The notes beneath the pieces are model-generated. The model was not told the origin of the DNA, searched no databases, and saw nothing but the letters and a program-made list of their open reading frames with translations. From Coturnix japonica (Eukaryota > Chordata > Aves > Galliformes > Phasianidae), in the NCBI RefSeq assembly GCF_001577835.2, contig NC_029536.1, positions 1,674,001 through 1,738,000 on the forward strand: a DNA stretch of 64,000 nt, written 5' to 3'. The position numbers were made by a program, and so were the translations under genes. Below are positions 1 to 11,849 of the stretch, one piece after another (position 1 is the stretch's first letter; every line of letters begins with the position of its first letter).

Positions 1-659
1 TAGTGATCTTCCTCAGAACACATTGGTGGTAACCATGTTTCCCACAGAGGTGTGGCAGAAATCTTGCAGTACAGGGGGAATCTGAACTTCCTTCTTTCTG
101 TCTCTTGTAACTTTGTATACCTGCAAACCCAGCCTGCATTGCATGTTTACCCACCTGATTGTGCTGAATATGCTCCTCCCTGTGGGCTGAGCCAGCTTTG
201 CACCATATAATGATAAGTGTCAAGATCAGTTGAGTGCAGAGGCTGTAGGCGATACTCAACACACTGCTCGCCAGGGCAAGGACAGTGTGCAGAAGGAAAG
301 GACTATTTGAAAACCAAGTTATAAATTACTGTTCTTGGTACTTTAAAGGTTTTATTTGCTTATTTTCTGGCTTCTGAAAACAGCCGTATCCTTTTCAGTT
401 GTTTCTTTTTTTGTTTTCTACAGTCAATAGTAATATTGAACTCTTCTCACTGGAGGGAAGGATAACAGAAAATCTTAATTTTTATGTATGGGCATCAATT
501 AATCAGGGTCTCTTCAAGTCACAGTGTTGAAAACCCTTCTGTTTGAAGGCTGTATTTTCTGAAGTGAATTTTCTAAATGTGAAGCCTTGGCTTTTTATTG
601 GCACTGTTGGAAATATTTAGCTGGATGGGGTTTTTTTGAGATAGAAGTTTCTTAAGACT
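1..659. other. Non-coding flank, probably NADK intron
   Basis: I see no exon, RNA gene or recognisable repeat here. The canonical upstream coding exons of NADK (the N-terminal Ser/Arg-rich region in human) are not in this stretch and presumably lie to the left of the window. The sequence is AT-rich, unique-looking intronic or promoter-proximal DNA. Confidence 0.5.
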
Positions 660-660
660 C

Positions 661-668
661 GATAAAAG
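661..668 (+). promoter_or_regulatory. Possible TATA-like element of an internal NADK promoter
   Basis: GATAAAAG lies about 60 bases upstream of an ATG that opens a possible alternative first exon. If used, transcription would start near 690-700 and leave a short 5' UTR. This is inference from spacing alone; no CpG island accompanies it, which would fit a tissue-restricted promoter. Confidence 0.25.
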
Positions 669-726
669 CCTCAGCACAGCCTGGTTTTTTGGAGCTGTTG
701 CATTTGCTCGACTTCTGGAAACGAAC

Positions 727-782
727 ATGAAGGTCTTAAAGCATGTTATGAATAATTTTTCAATTAGAGCTACATGGAATTG
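727..782 (+). CDS. NADK: Possible alternative first coding exon of NADK
   Basis: An ATG at 727 opens 18 full codons and ends in a good donor (TG then gtgagt) at 782/783. The two leftover bases join the first base of the exon at 1908 to make a Trp codon, so the reading continues in frame into the conserved [10 protein letters not shown] segment of NADK. The encoded N-terminus, MKVLKHVMNNFSIRATWNW, differs from the Ser/Arg-rich N-terminus of canonical human NADK. With this start the protein in the window would be 374 residues and would keep the whole kinase domain. What is seen is the frame and the splice donor; that it is transcribed is inference. Confidence 0.5.
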
Positions 783-1907
783 GTGAGTACAGCTGAAATA
801 GGCAGATTTTCCTTTTGGTTTGAAGAAAATCTGTTAATTCTGGGCTTATTAGGTGAAAAGCGATGCTGCAATCTTTAGTTCTCTGCCAGCGTTACAAGGC
901 AGCCTGATTGTGTTGAAATGTATTTTTGGGGGTGGTTTCTATGCACGTGCTTTTTGCTTTTGAGCAATATTCAGATTTGAGAAATTTGATCTTATAAAAT
1001 TAATGGTTTTTGTCCAGAATTATGCTAGTTTATGGTTTCTGTTCTGTGTAGAGTGAGAGCGTGTTTAATGAAAGTAAAACGAGCAGGTTATTGAACCCCC
1101 ATTATTATCATCTGTTCCACATTAACTCTTGAAGTACTAAATCCAAATCTCTAAATTTGGCTGTTCAGCATGGATGCTAATCTACTTTGCTTTACGGATT
1201 ATATCTGCACCTTATGGAAAAGGATGAGATGTTCATTGTATGCAAAATACAGCAGTAAAATTGTGTAGCTCAGCAGTGGATCCAAATGAAGAAGGAAAAT
1301 ACATCTGTGTGTTCCTAAATCAGTGGTGTGTGTTACAGAGCAGCATGAAGTTGAATGAGTTTTTATGATAGGAAGTGTAAGAGTTGCTACAGACTTCCTA
1401 GAATAGAGGTTATGTACCAGTTTGTTGTAGCTGTTGAGGCTTCCTTTGAGGATTTAGTACAGATTTGTGTCTTAATTATTGAGATATTTGCCCTTTTCTG
1501 GTGATAATATAGTTGTGAGTTAATTCTTATTAGAAAAACTGCATAACTAGTGCCTGTAAAAACCATGACTGTATACTGAAATTGGTGAGATCTTAGTGGA
1601 GGAAAGTATTGATTGGTTTCATGAGGGGAGAAGGCATCTTTACTATTATATCCTTCTCTCTATTGTCTCAGCAGTGTGTGTGATAAGATGTAAGTTCTTA
1701 CCTGGCTAAAATGATGTCAAAGTGAAAGGTAGTAACATATTTTTGAAGATCTGTGGGCACTGCAGTGCATCTCTACCCTTTCTTTCAGTTACTCAGTGCT
1801 TTTAGTCCTCTGTTTTTCCTTTATAGTGACATTTTGTGATTTAAAAAGATGATGTTTTTAACCAAACAATCCTAAAGATTTGTGTTTTGTTGTATTCTCA
1901 TCTGTAG

Positions 1908-4900
1908 GCACATTCAGGATCCAGCAAGCCAGCGGTTGACATGGAACAAACCTCCCAAGAGTGTCCTTGTTATTAAAAAGATACGTGATGCCAGTCTGCT
2001 GCAGCCTTTTAAAGAGCTCTGTGTGTATCTTACTGAGGTAACAGCATGTAAATTCAATTTGTTTTAACTGTAATGAGAAATCTCACACCTAAATTATTTT
2101 CAGTTACTGATTCTGTTAAACATGAAATCCATAGAATTGCATGGTGCAAACAAATCATTAGCACAAACTTTATTGCACTGGAAGTATTAAAACGTGTTTC
2201 ATAGCTTAGGAACAGTACTTGGAGGGAAAATCAAAACCGTTTCCTTCCAATTTTGTGCAGATCTGAAGACACAGGACAGAAAATATAGTCCTTAAAGCCT
2301 TGAGCAAACACTGTATCATGTAATTCCTGTTCCAGAGCTGAATTTTATTTACCAGATGGCCTATGTAACTGCAAATTTCTGGTTAGAACTAAACCACGTG
2401 TTGTATATTAAAAATAATAGGAAAAAAAGCGCTGCAACCCAAAGATGCAGATCACTTCAATAAAAATAATGTATTTTTATTTGTGTTTTTTAACTGATTC
2501 AAAGTCTGGAGTGAATCAAATACTCCGATATTTAAGAGGTTGTTAACAAGCTCATCTTTACCTCCTTTCAGGAGAACAACATGATAGTGTATGTAGAAAA
2601 AAAAGTATTGGAAGACCCTGCTATAGCTAATGATGATAATTTTGGACCAGTGAAGAAGAAATTTTGTACTTTTCGAGAAGGTATGGTGCTGAATTCTTGA
2701 AAGTCATGTTGAGATGTAGCATTTGTTCATCTTAATGTTTCCTTAGTATTGAATACTGTTGCAAAATGTTGTTGCACCTTACTTGCAGTTTTTTTACATT
2801 TGTGAATGAATGCTACAGGAATCTTACAGCAAGAATTTAACTTAAAAACATAATTCAGAACTTGTACTTCAATGTTCCTTCTAGATTATGATGATATCTC
2901 CAATCAAATAGACTTTATCATATGCCTGGGGGGAGATGGGACCTTGCTTTATGCTTCTTCGCTCTTCCAGGTTGGTCTTTTTTAGAAATGGGCTTAAAGT
3001 CCTCTTTTCTTTTTTAAAATACGTGAAGATAATTTTTTCTGTTGTTAACAAGGACCACGTTTGTCCTTTGTTGTTGATTCCTTGTTTTAATCCAGCCTGT
3101 TTTACTCTATACCTTCTGAAAATAGCACCTGTATGAGCTGCTTAATTTAATTATACTATTTGTTTTTATTATGATCAGTTGAAGCTATGTTAATAGTCAA
3201 AGTATTTACGGGCAATTAGTTAAAGTATGAATTGCTTTAATTCAGTAGCTTTTAAATTCTTTTCTTTATTGATAGGGTAGTGTACCTCCAGTTATGGCTT
3301 TTCATCTGGGATCCCTTGGATTTCTTACTCCATTTAATTTTGAGAATTTTCAGTCCCAAGTCACTCAGGTTATAGAAGGTAAATTTAAGGAGACAAGGTG
3401 TGGTGTTTCTTTTTGTTACATTTTCTGTAGCTTTTTCCAAGACTGGTTAATTTTCTTAACCAACTCATTTAGGTAGTCCCGCAGTCGCAAGCAACTTACA
3501 CTAAACTAACATAAGTACTGTGTTGACCCATTCCACTTCTGCTTTCTGTGCTATTTTGTAAAGAAAAATGGATAAGAAATAACTTTGTCCTGTGTGGAGT
3601 AAGCAAGTAAGAGAAGATAGTAGTAAGAGTATAGCTGTGAAGTGTTTGGTAGTTTGTTCCTTTAAGCAGTGCAGAGCTTGAAGAGTGAAAAGTCAGGGAA
3701 CACCTGAAACAACTGAAGAAATATTTTGTATCTTCGAAAAGAGATGGATTTAAACCCAAAGTAAATTTCTAAAAAAAAAAAAAAAAAAAAAAGGATAGAA
3801 AATTCTCACATTGCTGGAATGTTCTCTTTTAATATGTGTTTGTAATGCATTTATTTCCTCTTAGCTAAGCCTTTGTCTCAGTAAGGATCACACAAGCCTA
3901 AGTGTTTTCTAATCTTGATAATATCCATGTGAAACTTAAAATATTCTTTTTATATTGTAAGATTCAATTTTGACTTGATTTTTGCTTTTGAATATGAAAA
4001 ATCTGTTTTGAGCTTTGCCTAGATATAGACAGTGCTCTAGTGAATGATACTGGGAACGTTGCACAGGGAGTAGGTGAATGGTATTTCATACAGATTGCTA
4101 GTCATTACCATTTTATTTACTACAGTGGCAAATCATTCTTGTCTTTCTCCTGTATTTCAATTCTAGGCAATGCAGCACTTGTTCTGCGAAGCAGGCTGAA
4201 AGTGAAAGTGGTGAAAGAGCACAGGGAAAAGCTGACGGTACAAAATGGGATAGAAGAAAATGGAGTAGTGCCTACGAATATAGAGAAAGAAGTGGGCAAG
4301 CAAATTATGCAATATCAGGTCAGAGTTTTAAAAAGAACTAATAAATGCTTTGTAATTTGCTGTATTTGTGTTTTGTTATCACTTTATCATTTTCATTAAC
4401 TTACATTAGCCCAGTAGAGTGGGAGAGAGATACTACATATAACGTATTGGTATAGTACACAATACCTGCACTAAATAATGAGAAAATGATGCACCTCATT
4501 GCTTTCTGCAGCCATAAATGCTAGTATTGTAATTTCCTATATTAATATTTTAGTTCTACTTTGTAAATAAGTATGTAGCTCTGAAATGGGACCTCTTAAT
4601 TCTTAACATCCCGCAATTACATAAATAAAAATCCTTCAACTGACAACAGAATTGTAAAGAGAGTCTAATTTGGCAGGTACTAAATCAGGGTGAATTTTTC
4701 AAAGATCTGGAAAGCATATTTCTGCTTATCATCTAATCCATTGCCAATTTAACAGTGATGATATTTGATGTTGTGGCAGGTCCTAAATGAAGTTGTGGTG
4801 GATCGTGGTCCTTCTTCTTACCTTTCCAATGTAGATGTCTTTCTAGATGGACACCTGATAACAACAGTGCAAGGAGATGGTGAGTTTGTTTCTTGAGTTA

Positions 4901-6892
4901 AACTGCTTGCCAGTTCATTTGTAGGCTGCTCTATTTACTGGTGAATGCTGTTTTTTCACATGGAAAATCTCAAACTTGAGTTCACTGGTGACAGGAAACA
5001 TGAGGTTGCAAAGAATAGGTAAGGACTTGACTTGTGGAGTGTGTAAGTTGTTAAGGAAGCATTCAGTGTTGTAAGCTTTCTGTTTATGGACTCATGAAGG
5101 CACATAGCAGCTGCTTTGGGAATAATGTATTAGATGAAATAACAGGAAATAGCTCGGAAGATACCTGGAATTTGTAGAAGGACTAAAATCTCCTAAAAGG
5201 TATAACACAGAAGTTCATCTTAAGAGCTCTTAACCTGCAATCCTTACAGACAAATGAATGTTTCCATTTCTGAAGAGTAATGTGAGATCTAGAAGTTTAT
5301 GCAATTTATGTGAGCTCATAGGACAGATAATCCAGGCCAGGAGTAGAAGAGTTTCTCGTTTGTGTGCTTCACAGAAGAGCTGTAGGTTAATACAAGCTGA
5401 TGTAGGCTCTGTTTCATCTTTATTAACAGTTGTTTCTTAGATTTTATTTTATTTTTTCCAAAATAACAGCATTGGTTCTAATGTTTAATTCAAACTAAGT
5501 GAACTGTTTGCTTCTTTCACAGGAGTCATTGTCTCCACACCAACTGGTAGCACTGCATATGCAGCTGCTGCAGGAGCTTCTATGATTCATCCAAATGTTC
5601 CTGCAATAATGATCACCCCAATCTGCCCTCACTCATTGTCTTTCAGACCTATTGTTGTTCCTGCTGGAGTGGAACTCAAGGTTGGCTTTTATTGGTTCTC
5701 TTTTCAAGTTAAAAACTTCTGTAATAACTTGATGTAAATTCTGTACTCAGGAATGTAGGTTTGGGAGCTGAAGTTCAGTTTTTCTCTTTCAGATTATGCT
5801 CTCCCCCGATGCCAGGAATACAGCATGGGTTTCATTTGATGGAAGGAAGAGGCAGGAAATATGCCATGGAGACAGGTACAATCTTTCTGGATTGTAGCAT
5901 TTCCTTAGAAGTGCAAAAAGTACTGATTCATTAACTTCACTCATTCTGCTTAGACTGTCCTAAAGGTTATTGGCAGTGAAGAAACAAGCTTTTATCAAGT
6001 CTAATGTCTCTTGCAGCACAAAACTGCGCTGTTTGATTTCTTATGTTCTTTTAGATCTTTGAAAGCAAATGAATTATTAAGACTAAAGCACATAAATGTT
6101 GAATTCTTGGCAAGGAGGATGGAGATCTTAGAAATTTCTGTAAATTTATGTAGAAGGTCTTAGACTGAGATGTAAACTAGCAGGTGTTGTGTATAAACAG
6201 TGGCTTTGAATGATGCCATATGGTTTAAACCATGTTATCTTAGTGAATGGCGGTGGCCACTTGCAGTTCTATTAATCTTTAGTGAGCAGAATTTTTATGT
6301 GAAAAATATGGTGACTTACTGCAAAGAGAGGTGATTTAAGGCCTCTATGTGACATGAGAGGTAGACTTGTTTGGGATACTTTTTTTTTCTTCCTGGTTGC
6401 CACTCTGTCTTGAATTATGTTTCTTCGTAGGCTGAAAGATCTGTAGAATAGAGACTGACAGGGCTTCAAGCATCACATTTGGCATTTGGTCCTTTGTTAG
6501 AAGCAAGACTTCCTAGTCATGTTGCATAGTGCCAAAACTTGAAATGTCAAGGCCAAGGCGGTGGCTTAAATCTTCCCTTGCCCCAGTGCTGTGTGAAAGC
6601 CATGCAGGATGTGCATGTAAACTCGGTTTCTGATTTCACCCAGTTTGCTGAACATAGCCCTAGGTTGGCTAGTGAATAAGAGAGAGAGATTAAAATGCTA
6701 TTTGTTGCTGTTGACTGATCTGAGGTATTCCTGTGTTGTTGCAGTATTAGCATCACTACCTCTTGCTATCCCCTTCCTTCGATCTGTTTCCGAGATCCTG
6801 TGAGCGACTGGTTTGAAAGCTTGGCTGAGTGTTTACACTGGAATGTTCGGAAGAAGCAAAATAACTTTGCTGTTGAAGAAGAAGAATTTTGA
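1908..6892 (+). CDS. NADK: NAD+ kinase, 3' nine coding exons (partial at 5' end)
   Basis: NADK phosphorylates NAD+ to NADP+ in the cytosol using ATP and so supplies NADPH metabolism. Exons: 1908-2037, 2572-2680, 2885-2970, 3276-3378, 4167-4318, 4780-4879, 5523-5680, 5793-5875, 6745-6892; all junctions keep frame and the stop is TGA at 6890-6892. Family motifs are visible: GGDGT at 2929-2943, [10 protein letters not shown] in the fourth listed exon, [16 protein letters not shown] in the sixth, and [20 protein letters not shown] followed by CPHSLSFRP in the seventh. These match human NADK closely. The linker in the fifth exon is the least conserved part, as usual for the family. The C-terminus ends in a short acidic run (EEEEF), shorter than the human tail. 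The canonical N-terminal exons are not in the window; an alternative first exon may lie at 727-782. The gene is tail-to-tail with the minus-strand membrane protein gene. Confidence 0.96.
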
Positions 6893-7909
6893 GTGTCTAC
6901 ATCTAATGACTCATGGGAATGGAAAGAGGCAGTATCCCTTCTACACGCTTGATTTGTTTTGTTTTATAAGCTTTTGCTAACAGGTGTGGTTGCCATCTCA
7001 GACATATATATAATGATATACTTTATATCAGTCTGATCTGCTGGTGGTTGGAAATTATTTTGCTACTTCCTATCCAACAGGAATATTGTGGAAGAAGTGA
7101 GGTTATGATTGTTGTAATCCAGTCTGAATTTTCTTTAAATGAGCAGTTGGAAAGTGGGTTATTTCTGATTGGTATCGACTGCATCTGTAGATTTGATTGT
7201 AACATATAACTTACCACTAATGTGGCAGGCTGTATGTAGATACGTAACAGAAAAGTGGCAGTAGGAAAGAGGCATTAAAATAGTCTGTTTACTGTGGTAT
7301 GTATATGATTCCATTTGTTAAGACTTACGTGCACATGAAGGCTCTACAGAAACTGGCTTTAAGGAAGTGCTTTCCTTTTTCATCTAGCTTAAATAGAACT
7401 TGCTCAGAACACCTCTCCATCAAAACAGTGCTTAACAGACTTTCTTGCAAGTTTGCAAGTGTGACAAAAACTGTGACTAAGGAACACCTATAAGGAATGT
7501 TTTTATTAATAGACAAAACTAGAAAAAAAATAGTTTATATAAGATAGATATCTATCTTGTGTCCAAGAAAAAATGCTTTTTGAGTAGGTGGAACTAGGGA
7601 AAAGAACTCCACACATTTATATATATATATAAATAATACATGTGCAAACACATGCATACGCACAGTGACCATTTGTCTGAACAGTGCTTGACCCTTTGCT
7701 GTCATCACTGTGTAAATACCCACCAACGAACAGCATGGACAAGCATTTAGCTTGGGCTGAGTTGGTGATTTCAGTCATCTTCACTTTTCTTGCTGAGCTT
7801 GTTTCCAGCTCTGCGGTTCCTGTTGTTGGGAAACAGTAGCGTGCTTATTTTTGTTTGATGCTCTGGAACAAATGGTGACATTAGGGACTGTATAATAATA
7901 GTGCTAAAA

Positions 7910-7915
7910 AATAAA
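7910..7915 (+). terminator. NADK: Polyadenylation signal candidate (proximal), NADK
   Basis: Canonical AATAAA about 1 kb after the NADK stop codon. Confidence 0.4.
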
Positions 7916-10092
7916 GTAATAATGAAAAAAGCTCCAGATATTCAAGAGGAATCTGGAATACTGTATTGCCTAGTGCCACTATTGTCTCAAAGACAACAGT
8001 GTCCTGTACAAGGCCCTGAGCGCCCTCGAATTCCACAGGTATTTTCCGGCGCTGGGTACTGAGTAATACAGTAAGGGATACTGCATCGATGGGCTGATAA
8101 ATGAGGGGACACATTCCCAGCAGAGTAACAATGGTGCCTTCAGCACACTCAAGATATTCTAAGTCTCGTATGTACTTTTTTAAGATGCTTTCAAATGTTT
8201 CTAACTTCTCTATGTACATATTTTATTGTATGTGCTTTTATGAAAAAGAACAACAACCACCTGGTTTGGGAAGAAAAAAAATAGAAAGGGTTTGTACTGT
8301 AATTAAACTGAAAAAAATCAAACCCACGTATAATGTTTACATTTATGTTCTCTGTGGTGCGGTCTCATGGTCATAAGATCCAAACTTCAGCATTTTTGCT
8401 TTGTTGCTGCATTGGCCATTAAAGGAACGGACATTATCAGTTGAATTTAAGCCTATGTATTGTAAAAGAGGTAATTTCTTACTGAATAAGATGGGATTTC
8501 CTTGAAAGTGGAGCGAGAAGCAATGATCACTTTTCATGATTGTCTTATGTTGTACATGTGGTCCAAAGTAGTAGTGGGAAATGTATTCATTCCCAAACTC
8601 TGCCTAACGTGCTGTGCTCTGATGGATGGTTTAAATCATGTCTGTCATGTTTTGGATGCTGCCCTGGTCTGTCTAATTTTATTAATCAAGATGAGAGCAC
8701 TTTTCCATAGAAGAGGAGCAAACTCTAATGAGAAAAATCATAATGAAACGGTGTTAATATAAATTCAGTTTGTAAATTTTGTAGAATAGAATATTGGTTT
8801 GCTTTGGTCTAAACAGAAAACATTTGTGATAACTTGGAGAATGTCAAGATTAGTTTCTGAGATTTATCTTTCACTTGAATCTGCAGTAATTGTTTTATCA
8901 CTGTTTTGATGCTGCTTACGGGTTTTCTAGGTGGGGTATTCAGTTATTAAATAGCTGATTACTTTTTGAGCTGTAGATTCATCACACTTTTTGCTTTGAA
9001 ACTATTATTTAATCATGCAATAACTGAGAGGAGGAACAGGGTATATTGGCTATGAAAATGTATTGTTTGATGAAAAATGAGCAGAATACCCCAGGCATAT
9101 GAGGAAGGTGGAAATCATTTTGTAAAGGTGAGGTAAAATTAATGAGCCTTATCTACCTAATTTTTTTGTAAAGATAAATCTATATTCAGCACTTTTTATT
9201 TATGCTTTTATAATAGTAAAGCTTTCACTGATTAATTTGCAGAGTGCACGTTCATGAAATGTAAGCAAAACTTACCTAACTGCTTTCTCTAAATTAGATC
9301 TGCTGGAGTTGTCCTTAAATTTATCACGTACTGCAATTGAATTACTGGCTTTGAGGCTTCTGCAGTTTTGCTTATACAACTTTTCCTGCTTGGTAACAGT
9401 ATTGCTTGGATCACTGCTCAGCCTAGTAAAGCTACAGTCACTGGCCACAGGAAAGTAAGTCATACAATGGTTTTAGTCTTTTGCTCTTCAGGAAAGCACC
9501 TTTGATTATAGTTATGCTGGCTTCATATAAAAAGACAAAGAAATTGTGTTAATATGTTACAAGTTACCTAACTGTACAAAGTCCCTTTTCAAGGCCTTTA
9601 ATCTGCAAACCAGCCATTTGCAAGCAGGCTAGTAAAGTTTGATCAGCACTCAAGGATTTTGCATTATTTAACTGCTTCAAGTGTGGGTATTGTGTTCTAA
9701 CTACATCTGAACGTGATAAAAGCTCTAATGCAGACTTGGTAATATTGGCAATAAGAGTAGCTTACTGAACTTGTTTAAACTGTGCTAGTAAAATGAGAGT
9801 TTTCCTGATTATGAATGGTATTTCTCATATAAGGGTTGGAAATATCACTGTACCTGCAAACCCTTTCCAGACTACAAAGGGCCAAAATGGAAGCTTTGAA
9901 ATTGATGTGTTTAAAAACAACAACAGAACAAAGTCACTCTCTATTAGACTTCAAGAAGCTATTAAAAACTGATGTAGTACGGTATAAAGCAGAGTGTACT
10001 TAATTTTTAAGAGGAAAAATTCTGTTACATATTGTTAATGCTTTGAAACTTGTTTTAAATATTGCTGAAAACAAATATTTTTCAATCCTTTC

Positions 10093-10098
10093 AATAAA
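10093..10098 (+). terminator. NADK: Polyadenylation signal candidate (distal), NADK
   Basis: Canonical AATAAA, followed within 30 bases by T-rich sequence. It is the last plus-strand signal before the opposing gene's 3' end near 11.03 kb. Confidence 0.45.
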
Positions 10099-11033
10099 AC
10101 CTTTTTGTAAAGTTGAATTTGTTTAACAGCATTTTGACTTTTGAGGCTAATAAATTAGGGATACACAATTAGTTCCTTGGAAGAAAAATATCCAGTGTGG
10201 GTTTTTGGTGCATTGTCTCATGCAACAGTAGGTTCTGTTTTCTAGAAATGCTCGTAAGGCTGTTGTGATTGTGTATGTCTGATACAAGCCTTTTCCCAAA
10301 CGTTTCAAATTAAAAGCTTCTGGATTTGCTGTGCCAGTTAAAGAAAAATCTTCCCTACAGCTAATTGGGCTTCGTTAACTAGTTTTATGAAGGTCCAAAA
10401 GTAGAAAAGTGTATGAGGAATTGGTCATGGGCAATAATCTGAGCTGATCTCTGATATTTGGATAGTGCCATTATTTTGAGGAATAAAAACATCATAGGAC
10501 AAGCCTACTTTTTGTCAGGTAATTTTGGCCAAGTAAAGGCCTACTGCAAAAAATAAGCATTCCCTTGTTGCTACTGCTCTGGGCAAGACCTGCTGCATGC
10601 TGGCTTATTTTAGAAAAGTACTGAGTATGCTTAATTGTTTTCCTCCATTTCAGCAACAATACATAATCACATTTGGACTTGTGGAATGAAGTCACAGTCA
10701 TCAGCTGGTCCTCTCGTGCTTTCTCTTGAAAGTGCCAGCTGTATGCAGCCTGACCATAGATGATTAACCTCTTCATGTCTCCGTTGTGCTGTCTATAAAA
10801 TGCATTTTTTTCAGTGTTTTTCCCATCCTACTCTCGACTTCTTTTATACAAGTCTTGAGATCCTCCCTACAAATTTCCCTACTAAACTACAACCTATTTC
10901 AGCTACTTTATGCAGTTTGGTTCACAGCAAGTAGGAGTTGCAGTTTCAGGCTCTTCCATCTTCGGTTTGTCAACCAGCTTCCCATTGAACTCAATTCAAG
11001 AAATAATAACCCATGCCCAAGCTGTGTTTAAAT

Positions 11034-11039
11034 TTTATT
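11034..11039 (-). terminator. Polyadenylation signal of the seven-span membrane protein gene
   Basis: AATAAA on the minus strand, about 0.8 kb downstream of the stop codon at 11850-11852. It implies that the two 3' ends (NADK and this gene) are separated by less than about 1 kb. Confidence 0.5.
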
Positions 11040-11849
11040 AAAAAATACATAACCAGTAGCTAAAGGTTCTGATCAGTAAAATACCAAACTTATAAATAGC
11101 ATTAGTAGAGACTTATTTCAACAGTCAGCATTGTGTGCAAAATGGCACATGGTTAGATATGCTAGAGGGCATGAAATGACCTTGTGTAGATTTCATGTGT
11201 AGCTCTTATGAAGTATTCTTAAGTCAGAGCAGGGACAAGAGCTATAGGTATTATGTTGGGGATGAGCAATCACGTAGACACAGAGGATATCAGAGAATAC
11301 AGCTGTTGTCAAAACAGCTCATGAAAGTCATATATGAACTGCAGAACAGAGAGCATGTACTGTGGAGCTTTTAGGATCTCTGTTCAGTGACAGGTCTTTG
11401 ATGAGAAATGAAGGCAGGGCGCTCCTTTCAGCCTCAGTAAGTAAAGGCTGGTGTGCAAATTATCTTATGTTGGAGTATCAATAAAGTGAGCGTTTATATT
11501 AACAATGTGCCCCACTCACATGTGTGTTATGAACCTCCCACAGTTACAAAGCAACATCAGGAACGTGAGTGAAAGCTGCAGTGTCCTGTCAGCAGAACCC
11601 ACCGAGGGTGAGAGGATTACTCTTGTTTTCATGAGCAGACTTTGCTTTATAAGCTGTTAGTGGCTGCACTGCTGTAATCCCATAGCACAAAACAAGCTAA
11701 GAAATGTGAAGACACTTTTCAAAGCAACTTCTTCTGTCTTTGTGAAACAGACCCATTATCGTACATCCCAAATGCATGCACTTGATCAGAACTTTCCCAG
11801 CTATGCTTTCACTCTGTAAGAGCTGCAGTTAGGATGCAAAGGGGGATGC

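Larger units (their letters stand above)
6893..10098 (+). other. NADK: Probable NADK 3' UTR
   Basis: No exon of another gene is recognisable. Two AATAAA signals on the plus strand (7910-7915 and 10093-10098) would give short and long 3' UTRs of about 1 and 3.2 kb. The stretch holds a TA microsatellite at about 7618-7632 and an antisense open frame at 7881-8219 of doubtful meaning. Assigning all of it to the NADK transcript is inference. Confidence 0.45.
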
